Assembly (NCBI GenBank): GCA_964399955.1
Contig: CAYNST010000126.1
Span: 1-9,785, forward strand
DNA length: 9,785 bases
Origin: CAYNST01 sp964399955
Lineage (GTDB): Bacteria > Pseudomonadota > Gammaproteobacteria > Pseudomonadales > Cellvibrionaceae
Direction of reading: 5' to 3'
Shown: in pieces, positions 1-5,796 of the stretch
Layout of the letters: every line of letters begins with the position of its first letter
Position numbering within the stretch: position 1 is the stretch's first letter
Position numbers and translations under genes: made by a program
Notes under the pieces: model-generated
What the model saw: the letters and a program-made list of their open reading frames with translations, nothing else
Told to the model about the DNA's origin: nothing
Database searches by the model: none

Positions 1-621
1 TTTCATGATCTGGTAGGCTTCGCAGATCAGCTGCATGTCGCCGTATTCAATGCCGTTGTGCACCATTTTGACAAAGTGACCCGAGCCGTTTTCGCCAACC
101 CAGTCGCAGCAGGGCGTGCCGTCTTCTACCTTGGCGGCAATGCTTTGAAAAATGGGCTTCAGTACAGGCCAGGCCTCTTTGCTGCCGCCGGGCATGATGG
201 AGGGCCCGGTCAATGCGCCTTCTTCCCCGCCGGATACTCCCGCCCCCACAAACAGCAGGCCTTTTTCCTGCAGGTAAGCCGAGCGCCGATTGGAATCCGG
301 ATAATGGCTGTTGCCACCGTCAATGATGATGTCACCGGCGTCCAGGTGCGGCAGCAGTTGCTCGATCACCTGGTCCACCGCGCGACCGGCCTGAACCATG
401 ATCATGACCTTGCGCGGCTTGGCGAGAGACTCTACGAATTCTTCAATGGTGCTTGCGCCACGAATGGATTTGCCCTGCGCCCGACCTTTCAGAAACAGCT
501 CCACCCGGGACTGGGTGCGGTTGTACGCCGTAACGGTGAAGCCTTTGCTGGCCATGTTCAGAATCAGATTTTCGCCCATGACGGCAAGGCCGATAAGACC
601 GATGTCGGATTGTGGTTTCAT
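1..621 (-). CDS. gnd: 6-phosphogluconate dehydrogenase, decarboxylating (N-terminal part, cut by window edge)
   Basis: Cytosolic enzyme of the oxidative pentose phosphate pathway: 6-phosphogluconate + NADP+ gives ribulose 5-phosphate, CO2 and NADPH. The 207 visible codons start at ATG 621-619 and run open to base 1; full-length family members have about 470-490 residues, so more than half lies outside. Seen: a Rossmann dinucleotide motif GLAVMG (residues 11-16), an NR pair (34-35) where the NADP phosphate is usually held, the substrate loop GAGVSGGEEGA (126-136) followed by MPGG, and the catalytic stretch GHFVKMVHNGIEYGD (181-195) with the expected Lys185, Asn189 and Glu192. The ribosome binding site is weak (AGGA about 14 nt upstream). 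It is divergent from the transporter operon, yet it consumes the product of the gluconokinase at 5167, so it probably belongs to the same pathway. Identification is secure; NADP rather than NAD preference is inferred from the NR pair. Confidence 0.96.
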   Translation of the reverse strand, partial: MKPQSDIGLIGLAVMGENLILNMASKGFTVTAYNRTQSRVELFLKGRAQGKSIRGASTIEEFVESLAKPRKVMIMVQAGRAVDQVIEQLLPHLDAGDIIIDGGNSHYPDSNRRSAYLQEKGLLFVGAGVSGGEEGALTGPSIMPGGSKEAWPVLKPIFQSIAAKVEDGTPCCDWVGENGSGHFVKMVHNGIEYGDMQLICEAYQIMK

Positions 622-633
622 AGTGATGGATAC

Positions 634-804
634 TTATTCCTGATGGTCGTAAATGGACAACCAAGCCCACTGCTGCGCCGGGCCTAGGCCTTTAAGCAGC
701 GAGAAGTTCGGCTGGTCAGCTCGGCGGGGCGTCTGCATCACCCACAAAAATAGCCGGTAAACATACCACCAATCAGCAAAGGATGGAAACTCCCGCCCCT
801 CCAC
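634..804 (-). CDS. possible small tryptophan-rich protein upstream of gnd (hypothetical)
   Basis: Not recognised. This minus-strand reading frame ends in TAA at 636-634, 12 nt before the gnd ATG. The start is uncertain: GTG 804-802 gives 56 residues with a weak CAGGGG upstream, GTG 744-742 or ATG 741-739 would give about 35, and the frame is open back to an ATG at 855. The C-terminal 35 codons look coding-like: third positions are mostly G or C and the residues are varied and protein-like (WW, YRLFLW, then ...QQWAWLSIYDHQE at the end). If real, it would be co-transcribed with gnd and nearly contiguous with it. It could equally be leader sequence or the remnant of a longer, decayed gene, because the upstream part of the frame is arginine/glycine-rich and unconvincing. 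Confidence 0.25.
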   Translation of the reverse strand: MEGREFPSFADWWYVYRLFLWVMQTPRRADQPNFSLLKGLGPAQQWAWLSIYDHQE

Positions 805-968
805 AAGCGCCCCTGCAGGGCACTTGCGGATGTAAAAAGCGCGACCGCAGCACAAGCTGACTGCACCTCGGCAACAGCGGCTTCATACTGCCGGCGAATG
901 CAACGTCGTTCAAAGCCTGACGAATTTTCGCGCGCCAGATGGCTGTCAAACTGGATTTCCCCCCGGAG

Positions 969-1020
969 GCTGTTTATCCTACCGCCTCGCAAACTAGCCA
1001 AAAAATGCATAATAAACAGC
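969..1020. repeat. 9-bp inverted repeat (GCTGTTTAT ... ATAAACAGC), possible operator pair
   Basis: GCTGTTTAT at 969-977 is the exact reverse complement of ATAAACAGC at 1012-1020. The arms are 34 bp apart, with centres about 43 bp apart, close to four helical turns. The right arm overlaps the tail of a -10-like CATAAT (1008-1013) and ends three bases before the ribosome binding site of the transporter gene. The position suits paired binding sites of a transcription factor, or a stem in the leader RNA if transcription starts further upstream. The repeat is seen directly; its function is inferred and no regulator family is identified. Confidence 0.45.
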
Positions 1021-1030
1021 TAACGGAGAT
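1008..1030 (+). promoter_or_regulatory. candidate -10 element and ribosome binding site of the transporter gene
   Basis: CATAAT at 1008-1013 matches five of six bases of the sigma-70 -10 box, but I find no convincing -35 about 17 bp upstream, so the promoter would be weak or activator-dependent. ACGGAGAT at 1023-1030 is a good Shine-Dalgarno sequence 8 nt before GTG 1039. It supports the GTG start, since no ATG in frame lies nearby at a suitable distance. Confidence 0.4.
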
Positions 1031-1038
1031 CCACTGCA

Positions 1039-2676
1039 GTGTCGCAATCAAATAATCTCGACCGCACGGCCAAGCTTCGCTTAAGAGAAAAACTGGGGTA
1101 CGGGGTCGGAGATCTCGGGTTCAACCTGTACTGGACGACCATCGCCTCGTTCCTGGCCGCTTTTTACACTGACGTCTTTGGGATGTCCGCCGCTGCAGCA
1201 GGCACCATGCTGTTTACCACCAAAATCATTGATGCCTTCACCGATCCAATGATGGGCGCTCTGGCCGACCGCACCAAAACCCGGTTCGGCAAATTCCGCC
1301 CTTATCTGCTGTGGGCCAGCCTGCCAATGGCGGGCGCTGCGGTGATGACCTTCACCACCCCTGACCTGGACAGCACCGGCAAAATCATCTGGGCCTACTG
1401 CACCTACACCTTCATGATGCTGATGTACACGGTGCTCAGCACGCCCTATTCCGCCTTGTCCGGCGTGATGACGGCACGCAGTCAGGAGCGCACCTCGCTG
1501 ATCAGTATCCGCTTTATCTTTGCCTTTTCCTGCGGGGTGTTCGTCAACTACTTTACCCTGGATCTGGTGCAGTACTTCGGCCAAGGCGACGCGGAGAAAG
1601 GCTGGCAGCTGACCATGGGCATGTACGGCCTGATCGCAGCGGTGGTATTTTTCATCACCTTCATCAGCACCCGCGAGCGCATCCAGCCACCGGCGGCACA
1701 AAAAACCGACGCCATTCAGGACATCAAGGATCTGCTGGCAAACAGACCGTGGGTCATACTTTTTGCGCTGGCCATGATCATCATGATGACCATCACCATG
1801 CGCGGGGGCTCGGCCTACTACTACTTTACCTATTTCGTCGAGCGGCCAGAGCTGTTGGGCATGTACCTGGGCCTGCAAATGGTGGCCTATGCGGTAGGGG
1901 CCGCCTGCGCGCCCTTGATGACCCGCTATCTGGATAAGGCCAAACTGCTGATGCTGTTGATGGGTATAGTCGCGGTGCTGTCCATTGGCTTCACCTTTGT
2001 GCCCAAACCGGACAACAACGGCGTTATCACCGTCGGCCAAGAGTCGACCGTCACCCTGGACGCACGCGAACTGGTGGGCGGCGATGTGCATGAGCAGGCC
2101 AGCTACCAGTGGCAGCGGCAGGAAAAGTCCTTCTGGTTCTTTACCAAGCAGGTGGACATACCCGGCAGCAACGAGCAGACCGTAACACTGGAAAATGCTC
2201 GCGGGCAGGCGATCAGCGTGTTGGTGACGGACGGCCAGGGCAATGTGATTGACAGCAGCAGCCTGCCCTGGGAAATTTTTGTCATGTTCGTCCTGAACGT
2301 ACTGATCAGCCTGGCGCTGGGTCCAAAGTCGCCGCTGACCTGGTCCATGTACGCGGATGCCGCGGACTACAACGAGTGGAAAAACCACCGCCGCGCCACC
2401 GCCATGACCTTCTCTGCCGCCACCTTTTCACAAAAACTGGGCGGAGCGCTGGGCTCTGCGATCATGCTGTGGGTGCTGGCCGCCATCGGTTATGCCGCCA
2501 ATGAGGCGCAATCCGGCGCCTCCCAAACCGGTATTGTGGTGGTGCAAACCCTGGTGCCGGGCCTGTTTGCCCTGCTTGCGGTTATTGTGACCAAATTCTA
2601 TGACCTCACCGGCAGCACGTTGGAGCAGATTCAGATTGACCTGCAAGCCCGCGAAGAGCAGAACACTACCAACTGA
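1039..2676 (+). CDS. GPH-family (MelB-like) sugar:cation symporter with periplasmic insertion, putative cellobionate importer
   Basis: Inner-membrane major-facilitator protein of the glycoside-pentoside-hexuronide family, 545 residues against the usual 450-480, starting at GTG behind ACGGAGAT. Twelve membrane helices can be traced (about 30-48, 51-73, 88-106, 114-138, 155-177, 190-210, 237-257, 271-292, 302-321, 411-431, 463-485, 499-519). The signature DAFTDP...G (65-73) and the GKFRPYLLW loop (84-92) define the family. Against MelB of Salmonella, recalled from memory with a constant offset of 10, the cation-site residues Asp55, Asp59 and Thr121 are kept as Asp65, Asp69 and Thr131, while sugar-site Asp19 and Asp124 are replaced by Asn29 and Ser134. 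Residues about 323-408 form an extra soluble domain between helices 9 and 10. It is the first gene of the phosphorylase operon. Cellobionate as substrate is inferred from the neighbours; cellobiose or another oligosaccharide is possible. Confidence 0.88.
   Translation: MSQSNNLDRTAKLRLREKLGYGVGDLGFNLYWTTIASFLAAFYTDVFGMSAAAAGTMLFTTKIIDAFTDPMMGALADRTKTRFGKFRPYLLWASLPMAGAAVMTFTTPDLDSTGKIIWAYCTYTFMMLMYTVLSTPYSALSGVMTARSQERTSLISIRFIFAFSCGVFVNYFTLDLVQYFGQGDAEKGWQLTMGMYGLIAAVVFFITFISTRERIQPPAAQKTDAIQDIKDLLANRPWVILFALAMIIMMTITMRGGSAYYYFTYFVERPELLGMYLGLQMVAYAVGAACAPLMTRYLDKAKLLMLLMGIVAVLSIGFTFVPKPDNNGVITVGQESTVTLDARELVGGDVHEQASYQWQRQEKSFWFFTKQVDIPGSNEQTVTLENARGQAISVLVTDGQGNVIDSSSLPWEIFVMFVLNVLISLALGPKSPLTWSMYADAADYNEWKNHRRATAMTFSAATFSQKLGGALGSAIMLWVLAAIGYAANEAQSGASQTGIVVVQTLVPGLFALLAVIVTKFYDLTGSTLEQIQIDLQAREEQNTTN
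2005..2262 (+). other. Ig-like soluble insertion within the GPH symporter (residues ~323-408)
   Basis: Between predicted helices 9 and 10 the protein carries about 85 residues that are not hydrophobic and that ordinary GPH members lack. With a cytoplasmic N terminus, the loop after helix 9 faces the periplasm. The stretch alternates short beta-like segments and has the look of an immunoglobulin- or PKD-like sandwich: VGQESTVTLDA, then YQWQR (356-360), then NEQTVTLENA (378-387), then ISVLVTDGQGNV (392-403). The reading frame runs through without interruption, so this is an in-frame domain insertion and not an assembly error. The fold is assigned by eye only. Confidence 0.6.
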
Positions 2677-2697
2677 CGCTCATCAACCCATTGCCAA

Positions 2698-2731
2698 GGC
2701 GCTATTGAGTAGCTTCAATAGCGCCTTTTTT
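2698..2731 (+). terminator. Rho-independent terminator between transporter and phosphorylase
   Basis: A perfect 11-bp stem, GGCGCTATTGA (2698-2708) with TCAATAGCGCC (2715-2725), closes a 6-nt loop and is followed by six T residues (2726-2731). The AA at 2696-2697 can pair with the first two Ts. It begins 22 nt after the transporter stop and ends 21 nt before the phosphorylase ATG, leaving no room for a promoter after it. It therefore either attenuates expression of the downstream enzymes or marks a separate promoter hidden within the end of the transporter gene. Confidence 0.9.
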
Positions 2732-2752
2732 ACTGATTGTGGAGTAACTTTC

Positions 2753-5113
2753 ATGCTGCAGGCCTCAAATAACGGCGAACGCTTCGAGCTTTTGGACCCG
2801 ACCGCCATGCCCCGCTCGGCGGGCTTCCTCTGGAACCGGCATATGATGATTCAGGTGAACTGCCGCGGTTACGCCGTGGCGCAGTTCATGCAGCCGGAGC
2901 CGGCCAAGTACATGTACGCGCCCAACCTTGAAGCCAAAACCTTCATGCAGCCGGAGCAACCCTACTACAGCCACCACCCCGGCCGCTTTGTCTACCTGAA
3001 GGACGAAGACAGCGGCGAGCTCTTTTCCGTGCCTTATGAACCTGTGCGCAGCAAACAGGACAGTTTTTGTTTTTCGGTAGGCAAAAGTGACATTTGCTGG
3101 AAAGTCGAGCATCTGGGCCTGCAAGTTGAGTGGAGCCTGACCCTGGCGCCGGACGACGTAGTGGAGCTGTGGCGGTTGAATATCCGCAACCTGTCGGGCC
3201 GACCACGCAACATCAGCGTTTACCCCTACTTCCCCATCGGTTACATGAGCTGGATGAACCAATCGGCGCGCTACCGTCCAGAGTTGGGCGGTGTAGTGGC
3301 CAGTTGTGTCACGCCCTATCAGAAAGTGGCGGACCACTTCAAAAACAAGCATTTCAAAGATAAAACCTTTCTCCTGCACGACCGCGAGCCGGTCAGTTTT
3401 GAGACCAACCGCGAAGTGTTTGAAGGCGAAGGCGGGCTGCATTACCCCAGCGGCGTGCAGGCAGAGACATTGAGCAACGGCGACGCCATTTACGAAACGC
3501 CCGTCGCTGCACTGCACTACCGCCTGGCGCTGGCAGCGGAGCAGTCCGAGACTTACCGCTTCCTGCTGGGTCCGGCCTTTGACGACGCGGAAGTTGCCGA
3601 CAAACGCAGCTACTTTGACGATGCTGATTTCGCCCAGGCGCGGGCCGAGTACAGTGCCTACGTTGCCAAGGGCAAGGGCGTCATAGAAATCAACACGCCG
3701 GACCCCCACTTCGACCAGTTCGTCAACCACTGGTTGCCGCGCCAGGTCTATTACCACGGTGACGTCAACCGCTTGACCACCGACCCGCAGACGCGCAACT
3801 ACCTGCAGGACAATATGGGCATGAGCTACATCAAGCCCGATGTGGCCCGCAATGCGTTCATTCACGCGCTGGGCCAGCAAGAAGAGACCGGCGCCATGCC
3901 CGACGGCATTTTGCTGCTGGAAGACGCCGAGCTGAAATTCATCAACCAGATTCCACACACAGACCACTGCGTCTGGCTGCCGGTGTGCCTGCGCGCCTAT
4001 CTGGATGAAACCAACGACTACGCCATCTTTGATGTCCAGGTCAAAGACTTCAAGGGCGAGCATACCGCCTCCGTATTTGACCGCATCAGCAAGGCCATGC
4101 GCTGGTTGCTGCAGGCCCGCGATGAGCGGGGCTTGAGCTACATTGCTCAGGGTGACTGGTGCGACCCCATGAATATGGTGGGTTACAAGGGCAAGGGCGT
4201 ATCCGGCTGGCTGTCCGTCGCCAGCGCCTACGCGCTGAACCTTTGGGCGGAGATGTGCGAGCAGATGAACCGCGCTGAACTGGCTGCGGAGTTTCGTGCC
4301 GGGGCCGCCGAGATCAATCAGGCGGTCAACAACCAACTGTGGGACGGCAACTGGTACGGGCGTGGCATCACCGACGACGGCGTGGTGTTTGGTATCAGCA
4401 AAGACCAGGAAGGCCGCATCTTCCTTAACCCCCAGAGCTGGGCCATGCTGGCGCAGACCGCCGACGAAGAAAAGCGCCGGCTGATGATAGAGGCTGTTGA
4501 GCAGCAGCTGGAAACCCCCTACGGCGTGATGATGCTGGCGCCGGGCTTCACCGCCATGCGCGACGATGTGGGCCGGGTCACGCAAAAACACCCGGGCTCT
4601 GCGGAGAATGGCTCCATCTACAACCACGCGGCGGTCTTCTACGTTTACAGTCTCTACACCATTGGCGATGCAGACCGCGCCTACCGGCTGATGCGGCAGA
4701 TGGTCGCCGGCCCGGATACCGCCGATTACCTGCAGCGCGGCCAGATGCCGGTGTACATTCCCAACTACTATCGCGGCGCCTACTATCAGTTCCCGCGTAC
4801 CGCCGGCCGCTCCAGCCAGTTGTTCAATACCGGCACCGTATCCTGGGTCTACCGCTCCATCGTCGACGGGCTGTTCGGTTTGAAAGGGGATGCGGAGGGT
4901 CTGCGCATTGAGCCGCAGTTGCCTTCGGATTGGCAGCAGGCGTCGGTGACCCGCGAATTTCGCGGCGCCACCTTCAAGGTCAGTTACCAGCGCAGCAGTG
5001 AGGTCAAAACAATGCAAGTGCAGGTTGACGGTCAGCTGCAGAATTCTGCGCACATTGCCGCCCTCGAAGCCGGCCGCACCTACAACGTTGCGGTCACTCT
5101 GCCACAGGCGTAA
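2753..5113 (+). CDS. GH94 family phosphorylase, probable cellobionic acid phosphorylase
   Basis: Cytosolic 786-residue enzyme with no signal peptide. Proposed reaction: cellobionate + phosphate gives alpha-glucose 1-phosphate + gluconate. The start is ATG 2753 with GGAG at 2741-2744; the frame is open further upstream, through the terminator, but that part does not look coding. Domain order fits GH94: N-terminal beta-sandwich (about 1-290), helical (alpha/alpha)6 barrel (about 310-720) and a small C-terminal sheet containing GLRIEPQLP. The catalytic-acid motif reads GDWCD (467-471), where cellobiose phosphorylases usually have DWND. R608 and K612 in GRVTQKHPG fall where I recall Arg609 and Lys613 of the Saccharophagus enzyme (788 residues, catalytic Asp472) contacting gluconate, a consistent one-residue offset. 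The adjacent gluconokinase supports gluconate as product. Cellobiose, chitobiose or another beta-glucoside as substrate is less likely; an alignment would settle it. Confidence 0.85.
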   Translation: MLQASNNGERFELLDPTAMPRSAGFLWNRHMMIQVNCRGYAVAQFMQPEPAKYMYAPNLEAKTFMQPEQPYYSHHPGRFVYLKDEDSGELFSVPYEPVRSKQDSFCFSVGKSDICWKVEHLGLQVEWSLTLAPDDVVELWRLNIRNLSGRPRNISVYPYFPIGYMSWMNQSARYRPELGGVVASCVTPYQKVADHFKNKHFKDKTFLLHDREPVSFETNREVFEGEGGLHYPSGVQAETLSNGDAIYETPVAALHYRLALAAEQSETYRFLLGPAFDDAEVADKRSYFDDADFAQARAEYSAYVAKGKGVIEINTPDPHFDQFVNHWLPRQVYYHGDVNRLTTDPQTRNYLQDNMGMSYIKPDVARNAFIHALGQQEETGAMPDGILLLEDAELKFINQIPHTDHCVWLPVCLRAYLDETNDYAIFDVQVKDFKGEHTASVFDRISKAMRWLLQARDERGLSYIAQGDWCDPMNMVGYKGKGVSGWLSVASAYALNLWAEMCEQMNRAELAAEFRAGAAEINQAVNNQLWDGNWYGRGITDDGVVFGISKDQEGRIFLNPQSWAMLAQTADEEKRRLMIEAVEQQLETPYGVMMLAPGFTAMRDDVGRVTQKHPGSAENGSIYNHAAVFYVYSLYTIGDADRAYRLMRQMVAGPDTADYLQRGQMPVYIPNYYRGAYYQFPRTAGRSSQLFNTGTVSWVYRSIVDGLFGLKGDAEGLRIEPQLPSDWQQASVTREFRGATFKVSYQRSSEVKTMQVQVDGQLQNSAHIAALEAGRTYNVAVTLPQA

Positions 5114-5122
5114 CCTAGGCCC

Positions 5123-5147
5123 GGCCACCGGCGGTATGCCGGTGGCC
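5123..5147 (+). other. GC-rich hairpin between phosphorylase and gluconokinase genes
   Basis: GGCCACCGGC (5123-5132) and GCCGGTGGCC (5138-5147) form a perfect 10-bp stem with a 5-nt loop. No T-run follows, so it is not a standard Rho-independent terminator. It lies 9 bp after the phosphorylase stop and 19 bp before the gluconokinase ATG, where such stems often protect the 3' end of the upstream message or alter the ratio of neighbouring proteins. That role is inferred. Confidence 0.6.
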
Positions 5148-5166
5148 ACCAGTACGGAACCCATGC

Positions 5167-5712
5167 ATGAACCCCAACCCCCCTACCCACAAACCGGTAT
5201 TGATCATTTGCTTCGGCGTCAGTGGCAGTGGCAAAACCACGCTCGCCCAGCACCTGGCCAAACAGTTTGACTTCTGTTTCGTTGAGGCGGACGACTTTCA
5301 CCCGCCCGAGAACAAGGCGCACATGTCCAGCGGCAAGCCCCTGACCGACGCCATGCGCGAGCCGTGGATAGATGCCCTCTGCGAGCACATTCGCAGGCAG
5401 TTTGCCCTGGGGCAGAGCTGCGTCATGGCCAACTCCGGTCTGCGCCGTCTGCACCGCCAGCGCTTTCGCGACATTGGCCAGCGCACCCTGTTTTTGCACC
5501 TGACCGGCCCCAAGGACCTGATTCGCACCCGTATGGAGACCCGCAGCGGTCACTACATGCGCCCCGAGCTGCTGGACAGCCAATTTGAGGCGCTGGAAGT
5601 GCCGCAGGGAGAACCCGACATACTCACGGTTGATATATCACAGACCATTCCCCGCATCGCCAGCGAAGCCGACGCCCATGTGCGCGAGTTTCTGGCGGCA
5701 AACGCCTCCTGA
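5167..5712 (+). CDS. gntK: gluconokinase (GntK/IdnK type)
   Basis: Cytosolic P-loop kinase of 181 residues, a normal length: D-gluconate + ATP gives 6-phosphogluconate. Walker A GVSGSGKTT lies at residues 17-25, followed by the family signatures EADDFHPPENKAHMSSGKPL (40-59), with TDAMREPW just after it (60-67), and, near the C terminus, SGHYM...LLDSQFEALEVP (127-146). The segment that commonly reads CSALK(R/K)xYRD is here ANSGLRRLHRQ (88-98), an unusual variant at a substrate-side loop. ATG 5167 follows ACGGAA (5154-5159); another ATG at 5163 is in a different frame. It sits directly after the phosphorylase and would take up the gluconate that enzyme releases, passing 6-phosphogluconate to Gnd. 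A kinase for a related aldonate cannot be excluded. Confidence 0.93.
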   Translation: MNPNPPTHKPVLIICFGVSGSGKTTLAQHLAKQFDFCFVEADDFHPPENKAHMSSGKPLTDAMREPWIDALCEHIRRQFALGQSCVMANSGLRRLHRQRFRDIGQRTLFLHLTGPKDLIRTRMETRSGHYMRPELLDSQFEALEVPQGEPDILTVDISQTIPRIASEADAHVREFLAANAS

Positions 5713-5721
5713 ATGCGCAGC

Positions 5722-5777
5722 CACGGCTGCACCTGCAGCCGTGCACTTGCCGCCTTTTGTTTTAACCTGTAAGGCGG
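5722..5777 (+). other. two hairpins between gluconokinase and the sodium symporter
   Basis: CACGGCTGCA (5722-5731) pairs perfectly with TGCAGCCGTG (5734-5743) around a two-base loop. A second, weaker stem pairs CCGCCTT (5750-5756) with AAGGCGG (5771-5777) around a T-rich loop. The first stem is followed only after about 11 bases by TTTTGTTTT, too far for a textbook terminator. The spot could be a weak terminator or a processing site separating gluconokinase from the last operon gene. Confidence 0.4.
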
Positions 5778-5796
5778 ATCCCGCGGGAGCAACGGT

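Larger units (their letters stand above)
622..1038. other. divergent intergenic region between gnd and the transporter operon
   Basis: This 417-bp stretch separates two divergently transcribed genes and should hold both promoters. Apart from the possible minus-strand small ORF near gnd (634-804) and the inverted repeat beside the transporter start (969-1020), I see no recognisable gene, tRNA, riboswitch or insertion element. A 10-bp perfect palindrome, GGCCTAGGCC, sits at 681-690. On the minus strand a perfect TTGACA lies at 949-944, but no good -10 follows it at the right distance. No regulator gene is encoded here, so any regulator of the operon acts from elsewhere. Confidence 0.6.

Noticed and set aside
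677..688. The 12-mer CCTAGGCCCGGC present here on the minus strand and again at 5114-5125 on the plus strand
   Set aside because: One shared GC-rich 12-mer in a window of this size and composition can arise by chance, and the surrounding bases do not match.
920..950. A sigma-70 promoter for gnd from the perfect minus-strand TTGACA at 949-944
   Set aside because: At 16-18 bp spacing the -10 candidates (AAATTC, AATTCG) match poorly, and the site lies more than 300 bp from the gnd start.
738..1010. A 90-codon minus-strand frame in the intergenic region
   Set aside because: No usable ribosome binding site, no recognisable domain and uneven codon use; it also crosses the probable control region of the transporter operon.
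1081..2388. A 435-codon minus-strand frame opposite the GPH symporter
   Set aside because: The translation is rich in His, Gln and Gly with no family signature, and the plus-strand frame encodes a clear 12-helix transporter.
2600..2752. An N-terminal extension of the phosphorylase reaching back into the transporter gene
   Set aside because: It would overlap the transporter and translate through the terminator stem. ATG 2753 has a good GGAG and gives 786 residues, close to the recalled length of the characterised Saccharophagus enzyme.
2765..5164. A 799-codon open frame on the minus strand opposite the phosphorylase
   Set aside because: It mirrors the GC-rich third positions of the real gene, gives a low-complexity Val/Ala/Gly/His-rich translation with no recognisable domain, and the plus-strand GH94 protein is unmistakable.
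5722..5760. A Rho-independent terminator ending the operon after gluconokinase
   Set aside because: The perfect stem is separated from the T-rich stretch by about 11 bases, so it lacks the adjoining U-tract; kept only as a hairpin.
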